Shown: positions 27,250 through 37,314, counted from the stretch's first letter. The stretch is 64,000 nt of DNA from Elusimicrobiota bacterium (GCA_016934855.1 JAFGSA010000024.1:1-64000); one strand, 5' to 3'. Program-made: numbers and translations. Notes: a model not told the origin generated them from the sequence alone.

Positions 27250-27917
27250 CAGCCCTCCGCCGGCCACCCGTGTTTTCCTACAAGAGGGACGAATACGCAA
27301 CCGCCGTGCTCGGACGAGATTATCCCGGATCCGGTTCTTTTATACAGTTTCAGGGACTGACTCGATCTGGGGCCCACCGGTATGACGAGTCTCCCTCCCG
27401 GGGCAAGCTGCTTCAGAAGCGCTGGAGGTACATCGGGAGACCCGGCGGTTACGATTATCCCGTCATAAGGCGCGTGTTCCTCCCACCCGATAGTCCCGTC
27501 CCCCGTCATGGAACTTATATTTTTCATACCGATCCTTCTGAAGACTTTTTCTGCATTCTCAAGCAGGAGGCCGTTCCTCTCTATAGTATATACAACGGCG
27601 CCCAGGAATGACAGGATGGCTGTCTGGTAACCCGATCCGGTACCTATCTCCAATACCCTGTCCCCGGGGACCGGATCCAGAAGCTGGGTCATCTCGGCGA
27701 CCATATACGGCTGCGATATAGTCTGCCCTTCGCCGATAGGAAGCGGGCGGTCATGGTATGCATACCCGGCGTAGGCCTCGGGAACGAACAGGTGTCTATG
27801 TACCTGACTAAAAGCGCTGAGGATCTTCTCCGAACTGATCCCGCGGGTCTTCAGCTGGTGCAGGACCATCTGTTCTCTCTCGGTTTTTCTGTCTGCTTCT
27901 GACAAAATCCCTGACAC
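27249..27917 (-). CDS. pcm: Protein-L-isoaspartate O-methyltransferase
   Basis: Protein of 222 residues. LPIGEGQTISQPYMVAEMTQLL and RVLEIGTGSGYQTAILSFLG are the defining Pcm motifs, and FVPLVGKHGW ends the domain. It repairs isoaspartyl damage using SAM; metK lies two genes upstream. The start is GTG at 27917, two bases after the HD gene stop. An ATG 16 codons later with GAGAGAG ahead of it is an alternative. First gene of the pcm-acyP-nlpD-like run. Confidence 0.93.
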   Translation of the reverse strand: MSGILSEADRKTEREQMVLHQLKTRGISSEKILSAFSQVHRHLFVPEAYAGYAYHDRPLPIGEGQTISQPYMVAEMTQLLDPVPGDRVLEIGTGSGYQTAILSFLGAVVYTIERNGLLLENAEKVFRRIGMKNISSMTGDGTIGWEEHAPYDGIIVTAGSPDVPPALLKQLAPGGRLVIPVGPRSSQSLKLYKRTGSGIISSEHGGCVFVPLVGKHGWPAEG

Positions 27918-27918
27918 C

Positions 27919-29364
27919 CTACATGCTGGTTATATCGTCTCTCAGGCCGCTTTCATCCCCCATTCCGGTATTCCCCTTAAAAAGCTCGCCCTGGCGCATC
28001 CTGTCATCATGGTCTTTTTTTGCCCTGGCATACTCTTTCGGGATATACACCCTGATCACCTCGTACTTGATCGGAATGTCCTTTATATATTCGTTGCCTT
28101 CTTCGGCGCAGAACCTTCCGTCTTCGGGATCGATAATAGACAGCGCCTTGATATTATCGCTGCCCCTGAATTCCTCGATGTTCTCGAAATCCATAAACTG
28201 CTGCTGAAGCCTTATGTCGGTCCTGGATACGAGCGGTTTTACTTCCGGATACTGGCCGAACCTGTTCTTCAGTTCGGTCACCAGTATATCTTCCGATACC
28301 ATATGGGTTATCTCGCCAATGTTCTTATAGAATATTTCCTGCTCCATTACCTTGACGAAGGGCAACTCCCTCTGGAGGAGCATCTTCCGCCACTCCTTCC
28401 CTATCCTTCCCTTTTCTCCCGACAGAGCGCTCCATTCCGTGACAGTATGGTGAATGCCGAAATCAGTGACTCTCTTGAACCTTGAAAGATTCCTGTAGGG
28501 ATCGCCCAGCCTGAGCGTCTTCAGAACTTCCGGAAGCAGTTTGCCGAAAGCCAGGTCATACAACTCGTTTTTTTCGTAAAGATATACATGCCTGAACATA
28601 TTGAACCTCGTCTGAAGGAACGTCCTGAATGCAGGCAGCGCGTTCTTCTTCAGCGTGAGACCGTTTTTGGTTATCAGGGCATTGTCGATGAGATTGCGGT
28701 AGTTTATCTTCCCGAATTCGCTAGTTCCGCAGAAATACTGGTCTCTCAGGAGAAAATCCATTGCGTCCGCGGAATATATCCCCATCATGACTTTCGAGAA
28801 TACCTGCTCCCAGAGAGAATAATTCCTGAAATTCGCGGGCATTTTAATGAATTTCGTTATCTCGGCGGGAGATATGGGATAAGTGAACGTTCCGTGAGGC
28901 GATCTTTTTATCTTGGTTATCAGGCCGGAGAGTTCGTTCTGTATTATGGCAGAAGAGATGTCTTCGTGCGTTTTGCCGTATCTCGGATACGTATAAACCG
29001 AATCCAGCAGATGCCCGAAAGGGCCGTGCCCTATGTCGTGCAGCAGCCCCGCGAGCCTGAATACCTCTTCCACATGGTTTCTCTCGGGGATCTCCTCATC
29101 GGGAAACACCTCCCTGAACATGGGATACAGGGCATGCGCCATGTCCCCGGCAAACTGCATTACTCCCAGCGAATGCTGGAACCTGGAATGTATGGCGTTG
29201 GGGTATATAAGCCAGGCGGACTGGAGCTGGAAAATCTGACGCAGACGCTGTACCCATTCGGAATTTATTATTTCCCTTTCAGTAACTTCCCCGTTCCTGG
29301 AAGGGACCGTGAAATATATGTAATTATGTATTACATCCCTTATGGTAGCGAGCTTGTCGTTCAT
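27919..29364 (-). CDS. HD-domain phosphohydrolase (dNTPase/SAMHD1-like)
   Basis: Protein of 481 residues. FQHSLGVMQFAGDMA, then LAGLLHDIGHGPFGHLLDSV provides the His and His-Asp metal pair, and SADAMDFLLRDQYFCG the later Asp, the pattern of SAMHD1/YpgQ-like dNTPase relatives. Residues about 330-460 form a C-terminal alpha/beta extension of unknown role. Probable reaction: hydrolysis of a nucleoside polyphosphate; substrate unknown. It lies 15 bases from metK and touches pcm, so it is in the same unit. Confidence 0.87.
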   Translation of the reverse strand: MNDKLATIRDVIHNYIYFTVPSRNGEVTEREIINSEWVQRLRQIFQLQSAWLIYPNAIHSRFQHSLGVMQFAGDMAHALYPMFREVFPDEEIPERNHVEEVFRLAGLLHDIGHGPFGHLLDSVYTYPRYGKTHEDISSAIIQNELSGLITKIKRSPHGTFTYPISPAEITKFIKMPANFRNYSLWEQVFSKVMMGIYSADAMDFLLRDQYFCGTSEFGKINYRNLIDNALITKNGLTLKKNALPAFRTFLQTRFNMFRHVYLYEKNELYDLAFGKLLPEVLKTLRLGDPYRNLSRFKRVTDFGIHHTVTEWSALSGEKGRIGKEWRKMLLQRELPFVKVMEQEIFYKNIGEITHMVSEDILVTELKNRFGQYPEVKPLVSRTDIRLQQQFMDFENIEEFRGSDNIKALSIIDPEDGRFCAEEGNEYIKDIPIKYEVIRVYIPKEYARAKKDHDDRMRQGELFKGNTGMGDESGLRDDITSM

Positions 29365-29379
29365 TTATGCCCGGGGGTT

Positions 29380-30603
29380 CTAGGCCCCCAGTTTTCCCGC
29401 TTTTTCTTTCAGGATACCCGCCTTGTCGGTCTTTTCCCACGGGAATATGTCTCTTCCGAAATGCCCGTACGACGCCGTTTTCCTGTATATCGGCTTCCAC
29501 AGGTCGAGCATCTTCACTATTCCGGCGGGATGGAGATCAAAGATGTCTCCCTCGGAGATTATTTTTTCTATTTCTTCGTCGGGAATAACGGAAGTGCCGT
29601 TACTGTACACCATTACGTTCAGCGGGTCTTTTATTCCTATTGCGTATGCTATCTGTATAGTGCATTTATCGGCAAGCCCGGCGGCGACCACGTTCTTGGC
29701 TATATACCTGGCCGCATAACACGCGGAGCGGTCCACTTTCGAAGGATCCTTGCCCGAGAACGCTCCTCCGCCATGCGAAGCCATGCCGCCGTATGTGTCT
29801 ACGATTATCTTTCTGCCCGTGACCCCCGTATCGGATTGCGGACCGCCCACGACGAATCTTCCCGTGGGATTTATAAGATATCTTGTCTTGCTGCCAAGCA
29901 GTTCGGCCGGTACTACGGGCTGGATCACTTCTTTTATTATCTCTTCTTTTGCCTCATCCGTGACATTATGCGTTTTGGAGTCTACTATACTCTCGTCATG
30001 CTGGGACGATATCACCACGGTGAGTATGCTCGCGGGTTTGCCGTTAACATAATTTACAGTGACCTGCGATTTGCCGTCTGGCTTAAGATAGCTCAGACGT
30101 CCTGTCTTTCTCACCTGCGCAAGCCTTATCGCCAGCTTATGCGCCAGTGCTATCGGCAGCGGCATCAGCTCCTCGGTCTCCCGGCAGGCATATCCTATCA
30201 TCAGTCCCTGGTCCCCCGCCCCTCCGGAATCGACCCCCTGGGCTATATCGGGAGACTGCTCGTTTATCGCGTTGAGAAGACACAGCGACTTGTATTCAAA
30301 GCCCAGGTTCGGATCGGTATATCCTATCTCTTTAACGACTTTCCTTACGACGTTCTGGAAATCGATGTACGCTTCAGTGGTTATCTCTCCGCCGATGAGC
30401 ACAAGCCCGGTACTAACGAATGATTCGCACGCTACCCTGGAGCCGCGTCTATCGGATGCCTTCAGCCTGTATGGCGATAACCCTTTCTCGACATCGTATT
30501 TCAGTATCTCGTCGAGTATCCCGTCCGAGATCTGGTCGCATACTTTATCCGGGTGCCCTTCCGTAACCGATTCCGATGTAAACGTAAAAGTCTTATCTTT
30601 CAT
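29380..30603 (-). CDS. metK: S-adenosylmethionine synthase
   Basis: Protein of 407 residues, slightly longer than the usual 380-400. [20 protein letters not shown] at the N-terminus, [12 protein letters not shown] and [16 protein letters not shown] are the family signatures for ATP, metal and phosphate binding. A short insertion (residues about 38-58, [12 protein letters not shown]) departs from the common form. It makes SAM, which feeds pcm, the radical SAM enzymes and the methyltransferase of this window. AGGAGGA lies directly before the ATG. The 53-base gap behind the phosphohexomutase gene is too short for a SAM riboswitch, and none is seen. Confidence 0.96.
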   Translation of the reverse strand: MKDKTFTFTSESVTEGHPDKVCDQISDGILDEILKYDVEKGLSPYRLKASDRRGSRVACESFVSTGLVLIGGEITTEAYIDFQNVVRKVVKEIGYTDPNLGFEYKSLCLLNAINEQSPDIAQGVDSGGAGDQGLMIGYACRETEELMPLPIALAHKLAIRLAQVRKTGRLSYLKPDGKSQVTVNYVNGKPASILTVVISSQHDESIVDSKTHNVTDEAKEEIIKEVIQPVVPAELLGSKTRYLINPTGRFVVGGPQSDTGVTGRKIIVDTYGGMASHGGGAFSGKDPSKVDRSACYAARYIAKNVVAAGLADKCTIQIAYAIGIKDPLNVMVYSNGTSVIPDEEIEKIISEGDIFDLHPAGIVKMLDLWKPIYRKTASYGHFGRDIFPWEKTDKAGILKEKAGKLGA

Positions 30604-30656
30604 TATTCCTCCTAATCCTGCTTGCTTAAACGTATTATAAGATAATATAAATTATT

Positions 30657-32039
30657 CTATAAAACAAGTTTTTTTCCCATGGATATCAGTTCCTCGGCCG
30701 AATCCCTGTCCGGCGCTTCGGCGTATATCCTTATCATAGGTTCCGTTCCGGAAGGTCTCAGCAGGAGCCATCTTCCGTCTTCTGCAGTTATCCTGAATCC
30801 GTCCATTCTGGAGATATCCGCCCTGAAAGGGAACTTTGCCATGTCCATTCTTTCTCCTATCATCCTGATTATCTGCGACCTGTCATAATCCGCTTCAAGC
30901 CCGAAATCCTCCCTCAGGTAAACGCTGTCGCCGAAATCCCCCCTGATCCTATCCCATATCTCCCCCAGTTTCCTTCCCCTCCTGCTTATGATTTCGAGTA
31001 TTCTGACAGCAGTATATATGGCATCCCTCTCGGGAAGATAGTCCCCGAATCCTATACCCCCGCTCTCTTCCCCGGCCACTATCACGTCGCCCTTAAGTAT
31101 CTCGGGGCAGATATTCTTGAAACCTATCGGCACTGTCCTGCATTTCACACCATATCTTTCGGCAAGTTTATCCGCAAGATACGTACCGGCAACGGTCTTT
31201 ACTATGTTTCCTTTCTTCCCCTGTTCGAGAAGATCAAATGCCAGCACGGCCAGTATTATCTGCGAAGACAGCAATCTGCCCTCTTCATCGACTACCGCTA
31301 TCCTGTCGCCGTCGCCGTCGAATCCGAATCCGATATCAAATCCTTCTTTTTTGACCCTGTTCACTAGGTCTTTCATCGTTTCCGGCTTGGGTTCCGGGTT
31401 CATCCCGCCGAAGAGCGGGTCCCTGGATTCATTCAAGGACGTAACCCCGTATCCTTTTGCTCTGAGTATTCTTTCGAAATACGGGTACGCGGTACCGTGA
31501 AGATAATCGCAGGCGGTTCTTATATCGTTCTCAGGCAGAAGGTTCGACAATTCCCCGGTATAAGCGGCCCCCCAGTCATTCCTCCTTCCCTTGAACGCCA
31601 ATGTCCAGGTAAGCCCCGCGTATTCCTTGTCCGAAAGGTTCTCCGTTATGGACCTTACCACCCTGTCGCTCGCAGACCCGCCGTAGTTCTCTTTTATCTT
31701 TATCCCGTTGTAGCTGGGCGGATTGTGCGATGCGGATATCATTATCCCCAACTCGTAGTTCATCCTCCTGGTCCTGTGAGCGACACAGGGAGTTGTCACC
31801 GGACTGTCAGAGAGATCGACCGGGACATCTTCTCTATCCAGCACAGCGGCAAAAAACGAAGCGTACTCGGGGGACATATAACGGTTATCATACCCTATAC
31901 ATACTGTTTTCCCTGCGCTGCCGATATAATCGACGATACGCCCCGCCAGCCTGCCCAGGTTTTCGAAAGTGAAGTCTTCCCCGATTATACCTCTCCAGCC
32001 GTCTGTCCCAAAATTAATTTTTGCTCTTGAAATACTCAA
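30657..32039 (-). CDS. Phosphoglucomutase / phosphomannomutase (alpha-D-phosphohexomutase)
   Basis: Protein of 460 residues with all four family sites: FGTDGWRG at the N-terminus, phosphoserine Ser104 in ASHNPP, metal site GFDGDGDR, and RPSGTEPMIRIYAEA for phosphate binding. It interconverts hexose 6- and 1-phosphates, and could feed mannose-1-phosphate to the ManC-type enzyme at 50438-51823. The start is TTG at 32039, and the frame overlaps the end of the epimerase gene by 26 bases; no later start keeps the TDGWRG motif. Confidence 0.92.
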   Translation of the reverse strand: MSISRAKINFGTDGWRGIIGEDFTFENLGRLAGRIVDYIGSAGKTVCIGYDNRYMSPEYASFFAAVLDREDVPVDLSDSPVTTPCVAHRTRRMNYELGIMISASHNPPSYNGIKIKENYGGSASDRVVRSITENLSDKEYAGLTWTLAFKGRRNDWGAAYTGELSNLLPENDIRTACDYLHGTAYPYFERILRAKGYGVTSLNESRDPLFGGMNPEPKPETMKDLVNRVKKEGFDIGFGFDGDGDRIAVVDEEGRLLSSQIILAVLAFDLLEQGKKGNIVKTVAGTYLADKLAERYGVKCRTVPIGFKNICPEILKGDVIVAGEESGGIGFGDYLPERDAIYTAVRILEIISRRGRKLGEIWDRIRGDFGDSVYLREDFGLEADYDRSQIIRMIGERMDMAKFPFRADISRMDGFRITAEDGRWLLLRPSGTEPMIRIYAEAPDRDSAEELISMGKKLVL

Positions 32040-32931
32040 CCGTCTTCTTTAATCCTTCCTCCAGCCCTGTTTCGGCCCTCCATCCCAGGTCCTTAAAGGC
32101 TCTCCCCACGTCCAGGCAGCTCCTGTTTAGTTCTCCCGGCCTGGGCGATTCATAAACGGCCTCCTTTGCAAAGCCCGTTATCTTCTTCAGCGTACCGAAG
32201 ATATCATTCACCGAGCGGGACTTCCCTGTCCCCACGTTATATATCCCCGCCCCCCTGTTCAATGCCAGCATATTCGCATCAACGACGTCATCTATGTATA
32301 TATAGTCCCGGACCTGTTCGCCGTCTCCGAATATTTTCACTTCTGTTCCCGAGAGCATGGCTCCGCAGAATATGGCAACCACGCCGGCTTCCCCGTACGG
32401 ATCCTGCCGCGGACCGTATACGTTGCCCAGCCTGAGGGTGACGCATTTAACGCCGAAGTTCGAACCGTAGAAATTAAGATAGAATTCAAGGGCCAATTTG
32501 GAATCCCCGTACGGGCAGAGCGGTCTGGGATAGACGTATTCCGACGGCGGATCCGACGCGCATTCTCCGTACATTACGCCTCCGGACGATATGAAAATAA
32601 ACCGGCCGACGCCGTATTTCCTGCAGTTCTCCAGCAGGTTCAGACCCCCCATGATATTGACATCCGCATCATAAATGGGATCGCTCACGGATTTTCTCAC
32701 GTCCATCTGGGCGGCCAGGTGGAAAACCGCGCCAAACCGCCCGCTCCTGAAAATACTGTCCATCTTCCCGCTTCTGATATCGACTTTACGGAAAACCGCT
32801 TTTCTGTTTATATTCTCTTTCTTGCCTGTCACCAGGCTGTCGGCTATCGTGACCCGGTGTCCGTCTCCGACAAGTCTGTCAACTATATGAGACCCTATAA
32901 AACCGGCGCCGCCGGTCACCAGAATGTTCAT
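32014..32931 (-). CDS. NAD-dependent sugar epimerase/dehydratase
   Basis: Protein of 305 residues, short-chain dehydrogenase type. The NAD loop GGAGFIGS is at residues 7-14 and the catalytic pair Tyr141/Lys145 lies in CPYGDSK, with a Ser at about 116. It resembles UDP-glucose 4-epimerase (GalE-like); the exact sugar nucleotide is unknown. It overlaps the initiating transferase stop by one base (TGATG) and marks the left end of the polysaccharide locus. Confidence 0.88.
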   Translation of the reverse strand: MNILVTGGAGFIGSHIVDRLVGDGHRVTIADSLVTGKKENINRKAVFRKVDIRSGKMDSIFRSGRFGAVFHLAAQMDVRKSVSDPIYDADVNIMGGLNLLENCRKYGVGRFIFISSGGVMYGECASDPPSEYVYPRPLCPYGDSKLALEFYLNFYGSNFGVKCVTLRLGNVYGPRQDPYGEAGVVAIFCGAMLSGTEVKIFGDGEQVRDYIYIDDVVDANMLALNRGAGIYNVGTGKSRSVNDIFGTLKKITGFAKEAVYESPRPGELNRSCLDVGRAFKDLGWRAETGLEEGLKKTVEYFKSKN

Positions 32932-34301
32932 CAGTACGCTCCCTTCTTCAGCAGTACGACCGGTATCGTCCTGAGTAGGATCTTCATATCGTAACCCAGC
33001 GTCCAGTTCTCCAGGTAATACAGGTCCAGTTTTATCATCTCCTCAAAGGATAACTCGGACCTTCCGGATACCTGCCACAGGCCCGTTATGCCGGGCAGGA
33101 TATTCAGTCTTCTTTTAGCTTCTTCATTATAAGCCTCCGCTTCCCACAGAACCTGCGGCCGAGGACCCACCAGGGACATATCCCCTTTAAGTATGTTGAA
33201 GAGCTGCGGCAATTCGTCTATCGAGTACCTTCTTATGATTTTACCTATCCTTGTCACTCTCGGGTCCATTTTCATCTTGAAGACAGGGCCTTCCCGTTCG
33301 TTGAACTTTATTATTTCCTTGAGCTGCACGTCCGCATCCCGCACCATAGACCTGAATTTATAGAAGCTGAAACACCTGCCCCTGTAACCTTTTCTAAGGT
33401 GCGAATATATTACCGGGCCCTTACTGTCGATTTTTATTAATATCATGAGAAGGATCAGGAAAGGAGAAAGAACGAGCAGGACCGACATCGCTATCACTAT
33501 ATCCGTTATCCTTTTAAGGTAATAATTGGACGGTTCGAAGAGCGGATGTTTCAGTTCCAGTACGGGTATGCCGAAATATTTATCGAAACTCATCTCCCCC
33601 ATCTTGAGCTCCAGCATATCGGGGACCATCTTGAATTCGATATCCCTCTGCTCGCATATATTTATCAGTTTCAGAGCCAGGTTCCTGTCAACGCTGGAAT
33701 CGGCAAGCACTATTTCCTGAACGTTTTTCCCATCGATGTGCCCAAGAACATCTTCGAGGTCAATAACCGGCGAAAAATATATATCAAATTCTATGTGTTT
33801 CGCTATATTCTTGGAAAGCGTGTCCCGGACCTTCTTTCCGCCTATCACGAGTATCCCGACCTTGCCCGAGAAAGGCAGCAATATTTTTTCCTTGAGCAGC
33901 CTGAGCAGGCGCCTGGAGACGAAAATAAGGCATACGTTCATAGTCAGCGCAAAACCGAGAACCAGCCGCGAATACGAATACTGGCGGTAAATGAAAGTCG
34001 CCGCCGTTATTATTATCACGGCAAGAACGGAAGCCTTTATTATATTTATAAACTCATCGGTCTTATAAAATATCCTGTTGCTGACGTATAACCTGTTCCA
34101 GTGGAAGGACATCAGGAATATAAGGATAACGATAGGCATGGCTTCCGAATACCTGTCCATGGAAGGAAATCCCTTGGTAACGGCTATCATGCCCGAACTG
34201 AACCTGATCCAGTAGGCCAGCATGAATGAAAAATATACGACCAGGCAGTCCAGAAGGACTTTTACCAGGGTCAGCATGATTTTTATTCTTTTAGTGTTCA
34301 T
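32931..34301 (-). CDS. Exopolysaccharide polyprenyl glycosylphosphotransferase (WbaP-like)
   Basis: Protein of 456 residues. About five membrane helices (residues 8-135) precede a nucleotide-binding-like domain (140-260), then a helix-anchored phosphoglycosyltransferase with KFRSM, YSIDELPQLFNILKGDMSLVGPRP and PGITGLWQVSGRS. These residues transfer a sugar phosphate from a nucleotide sugar to undecaprenyl phosphate, which starts repeat-unit assembly. The ATG at 34301 is used; a TTG at 34328 overlapping the stop of the GT2 gene (TTGA) is equally possible, and neither has a ribosome site. Confidence 0.9.
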   Translation of the reverse strand: MNTKRIKIMLTLVKVLLDCLVVYFSFMLAYWIRFSSGMIAVTKGFPSMDRYSEAMPIVILIFLMSFHWNRLYVSNRIFYKTDEFINIIKASVLAVIIITAATFIYRQYSYSRLVLGFALTMNVCLIFVSRRLLRLLKEKILLPFSGKVGILVIGGKKVRDTLSKNIAKHIEFDIYFSPVIDLEDVLGHIDGKNVQEIVLADSSVDRNLALKLINICEQRDIEFKMVPDMLELKMGEMSFDKYFGIPVLELKHPLFEPSNYYLKRITDIVIAMSVLLVLSPFLILLMILIKIDSKGPVIYSHLRKGYRGRCFSFYKFRSMVRDADVQLKEIIKFNEREGPVFKMKMDPRVTRIGKIIRRYSIDELPQLFNILKGDMSLVGPRPQVLWEAEAYNEEAKRRLNILPGITGLWQVSGRSELSFEEMIKLDLYYLENWTLGYDMKILLRTIPVVLLKKGAY

Positions 34302-34324
34302 GGTAACGGATTTATTATTATATA

Positions 34325-35014
34325 TCAAAAATTACGGAAAAATCTATATTTCAGTAAAATCCGGACGGCCGACAGCGCATCCCCGAAACCGATCTTTTTC
34401 CCTTCCTTGTAGCTCCTGCCCTTATATCTTATGGGCACATTCGCTATCTTTATTTTCCTCTTTAACAGCTTGGCGGAAACTTCGGCCTCTATATCGAATC
34501 TTTCTTCCTCCAGATTCAGCGACCTGACCAGCCCGAGGGGGATGACCTTGTAGCACGTCTCCATATCCTTTATCCCGCTGGCAAAGAGCAGATTCGTCAA
34601 TACCGTCAGTACCCTGTTCGCCAGCCACTGCTTGAAAAACATGTTCTTTGCCCCCATCGGGAACCTGTCTCCGTACACGGCCCCGGCCTCGCCTTTAATA
34701 AGCGGCTCCATGAGTTTACCGTAATCGCCCGGGTCATACTCCATATCGGCATCCTGTATAAGTATATAATCCCCGCCGGCCATGCCTATTCCGCACCTGA
34801 CTGCCGAAGCTTTGCCCTGGTTTTTATCTTTTATGAACACTTTCAAGTCGGGATGAGCGATACCCCTTAGTATCCCGGCAGTAGAATCCGTAGATCCGTC
34901 GTCTACTACGATCACCTCTTTATCGATCTTGACCGCCAGAACCTTCTCCAGGATCTCCCGGACCGTGTTTTCTTCGTTATAGACAGGTATTATCACGGAA
35001 AGCTTACCCGGCAC
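34325..35014 (-). CDS. GT2 glycosyltransferase (dolichyl-phosphate mannose synthase-like)
   Basis: Protein of 229 residues with SVIIPVYNEENTV, VVDDGSTDST, GKASAVRCGI, IQDADMEYDPGDY and the C-terminal YKGRSYKEGKKIG element, a GT2 pattern typical of polyprenyl-phosphate sugar transferases. No membrane helices follow. The start is GTG behind GGAGGT; it overlaps the GT9 gene by 11 bases. Sugar unknown. Confidence 0.87.
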   Translation of the reverse strand: MPGKLSVIIPVYNEENTVREILEKVLAVKIDKEVIVVDDGSTDSTAGILRGIAHPDLKVFIKDKNQGKASAVRCGIGMAGGDYILIQDADMEYDPGDYGKLMEPLIKGEAGAVYGDRFPMGAKNMFFKQWLANRVLTVLTNLLFASGIKDMETCYKVIPLGLVRSLNLEEERFDIEAEVSAKLLKRKIKIANVPIRYKGRSYKEGKKIGFGDALSAVRILLKYRFFRNF

Positions 35015-36155
35015 CCGACACCTCCATTACCGCTTTTTCGACCTCTCCGGCCGGGATGTTCTCCATGCATTTCCTGGTGCTGCACCCGTATTCATGACCG
35101 AGGTACAGGCACGGGCTGCACGGCAGTCCGCTGGTAATTACCTTGTGACCCTGCCCGACGGGCCCCCATTTCTTCCAGTCAGTAGGACCGTGAATGGCTA
35201 TGCACCTGGTATTGAGCGCGGCCGCCAGATGCATCACCCCGGTATTTCCCGATATAACGAACTTCGCGTTTTTTATAACAGCAGCGAGTTCGCCCAGAGA
35301 TACGGCTCCCTGAATGTTAACCGGCTCTTCTTTAAGCCGCGAAGCCACCTGAACAACGGTTTCAGCCTCGTCCAGGCCGCCGGTCAGCACTATCTTATAG
35401 CGGTATCTGTCTGTGATAAAATCACAGATTTCCGCGTATCTTTCCGCAGGCCATTCTCTCTGCCAGCCGTGCGGTCCGCACCCGGGATGCACTACGGCAT
35501 AACCTTTAATCCTGCAATCGGGACACTCGGCTGCCAGGATCCTCTCCGCGCTCGTGGCTTCATTATCGTAAACGGGGAAAAAAAGAGACCTGTCCGTGAC
35601 CTGCGCTCCCGCCATGCGGGCAAGATCGATGAAGAGATCGGTTTCATGGATTTCCGGTGAATGTTCGAGCGATCTTGTAAAACCCGTATGCCTGTACTGC
35701 CCTTTCGTCGCAAATCCCACCCTGACAGGGGCTTCCGAGAGCAGACCGATCAGAACCGAGATGCGAAGCCACTGGTCGAAATCGGCGCTGATATCGAATT
35801 TTCTCCTTCTTATCCCGGCTGCAAAACCGGCAAGATAAAACGGATTCACTGCTTTATTCACATCCAGCTTTATTATCTCATCCACATTTTCGTTCCTGCC
35901 CCACACCTCGGAATTCACGTCCGAGCAGACCACGCTTATGCGCGCCCCCGGATAAGACTGCCTGATGCCCTTCACCGCCGGGTAAAGGAGTATAGTATCT
36001 CCCATGGCCGATAACTTGATTATGAGTATGTTTTTCGCTTCTCCGCGCTTTTCCCGCCCGAATATCCCTTTAAACTTCACGCAGAGCGACAACAGATACA
36101 CCAAGGGCACCCCGATGTACCTGTCTATTATCTTAAACAGCCTGTTTCCGCGCAT
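35004..36155 (-). CDS. Family 9 glycosyltransferase (heptosyltransferase-like)
   Basis: Protein of 383 residues. A basic, hydrophobic lead helix is followed by the GT9 start IIKLSAMGDTILLYPAVKGIR, then VVHPGCGPHGWQREWP, ISGNTGVMHLAAAL and IHGPTDWKKWGP. The tail has the four-Cys cluster PCSPC and GCSTRKC, often seen in GT9 enzymes from uncultured Gram-negative phyla. It adds a sugar to a lipopolysaccharide-type core (family-level knowledge). It overlaps the neighbours by 11 and 23 bases. Confidence 0.88.
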   Translation of the reverse strand: MRGNRLFKIIDRYIGVPLVYLLSLCVKFKGIFGREKRGEAKNILIIKLSAMGDTILLYPAVKGIRQSYPGARISVVCSDVNSEVWGRNENVDEIIKLDVNKAVNPFYLAGFAAGIRRRKFDISADFDQWLRISVLIGLLSEAPVRVGFATKGQYRHTGFTRSLEHSPEIHETDLFIDLARMAGAQVTDRSLFFPVYDNEATSAERILAAECPDCRIKGYAVVHPGCGPHGWQREWPAERYAEICDFITDRYRYKIVLTGGLDEAETVVQVASRLKEEPVNIQGAVSLGELAAVIKNAKFVISGNTGVMHLAAALNTRCIAIHGPTDWKKWGPVGQGHKVITSGLPCSPCLYLGHEYGCSTRKCMENIPAGEVEKAVMEVSGAG

Positions 36156-37314
36156 TTTCTATTATCTCCGAGAATTCCGCTATCCGCCTCTCCCATGTAT
36201 TACCCGCGGCGAATTTTATCCTCTCCTCTCTCATAACCCGGTTTTTTTCGTTTAAGGCTTCTTCCAGCCTCACGGCGAATTTTTCCCTGGAAGAGGCGCT
36301 GTAAAAATATCTCTCATATTCCTTGAGCGATTCTATCATGACCGCCACCACGGGCTTTCCGGTAGCCAGGTATTCGAAAAACTTCATCGGGAACATGTTG
36401 TTTGTATATTCGCTTATCCTGCTGGGAAGTATACAGACATCGAAACTGCCCAGGTATTCCGGGAGCTTTTCATAAGGCCTGGGGCCCAGAAAATGTATAT
36501 TGGGGATATCCATGAGTTCCGATAAATCCGTTTCCTTCTCACCCTCGCCGGCAGGGCCTATGAAGACAAAAGATACGCTGCTCATGGCTCTTGCCGTGTA
36601 TTTTATAAGTTCTTTATCGAGCTTGTATCCGGAGACTGCTCCCACAAAACCCGCTACCGGTCTTTTCACGTAAGACATATCCTCAGGCACCGCCATCCCC
36701 TCTGCCGACGCCTTGTTGAAATGGTTGAAATCAGCTACGTTCGGAAGATAATGCACGTTCCCGGAAAACTGCGATTTCGACCGGTACAGCGGGCTGGATG
36801 TCACGAACACGACATCGCAGAGATCCCTTATGAAATCCTCTTCCAGCTTGCGCATTATTGACGGTATAAGAGGGTTGGATGACAGTTCGTCGACACAGTG
36901 GTATACTACCAGCTTCCTCCTGATTTTCCGGATTAGACCCGATATGCCGGGCGTATAGGTCCATATGAGGCAATTGCGCATCCCGAGCGCCGCGGTTATA
37001 CACTTTATCATCAGTTCGAGTATAGCGCTGTTGAGTTTTCTTACGGCGCTGTACCTGTATAGAGGTATCACCAGCGGCGAGAACACATACAGGTTCCTGC
37101 CCGCTTTGCGCAGTACCATCATGCCTTTGATAAGCCTTCTTGCTATCCTGAGAAGATCTTTTTTCTGCATAACCGGCTGCCTTAGCCCGAGAGACTCGAC
37201 GAACAGGACCCGGTTTTCCGCCGCCAGCCTTTCCATTACATGATGCTGGTTTGTCCTATACGGGTTATCCCAGTCGGCAGTGCCGAAGCATATTATGTCA
37301 TTATCTCTGAGCAT
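36133..37314 (-). CDS. GT4/TuaH-like glycosyltransferase
   Basis: Protein of 393 residues. N-terminal sugar-acceptor domain (FGTADWDNPYRTNQHHVMERL, VVYHCVDELSSNP) and C-terminal GT-B domain (GFVGAVSGYKLDKEL, SEYTNNMFPMKFFEYLATGKPVVA). Start chosen at 37314 because the conserved domain begins there; a frame 26 codons longer lies inside the neighbour. It overlaps both neighbours, so it is translated as part of the chain. Function beyond sugar transfer is unknown. Confidence 0.83.
   Translation of the reverse strand: MLRDNDIICFGTADWDNPYRTNQHHVMERLAAENRVLFVESLGLRQPVMQKKDLLRIARRLIKGMMVLRKAGRNLYVFSPLVIPLYRYSAVRKLNSAILELMIKCITAALGMRNCLIWTYTPGISGLIRKIRRKLVVYHCVDELSSNPLIPSIMRKLEEDFIRDLCDVVFVTSSPLYRSKSQFSGNVHYLPNVADFNHFNKASAEGMAVPEDMSYVKRPVAGFVGAVSGYKLDKELIKYTARAMSSVSFVFIGPAGEGEKETDLSELMDIPNIHFLGPRPYEKLPEYLGSFDVCILPSRISEYTNNMFPMKFFEYLATGKPVVAVMIESLKEYERYFYSASSREKFAVRLEEALNEKNRVMREERIKFAAGNTWERRIAEFSEIIENARKQAV

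Noticed and set aside
28588..30423. A 611-codon open frame on the plus strand across metK and the HD gene
   Set aside because: Both genes beneath it on the minus strand are confidently identified. The plus-strand product is rich in Tyr, Arg and His and shows no motif; it is a codon-bias shadow.
30604..30656. SAM riboswitch ahead of metK
   Set aside because: The gap is 53 bases with no room or fold for one; only a normal ribosome site is present.
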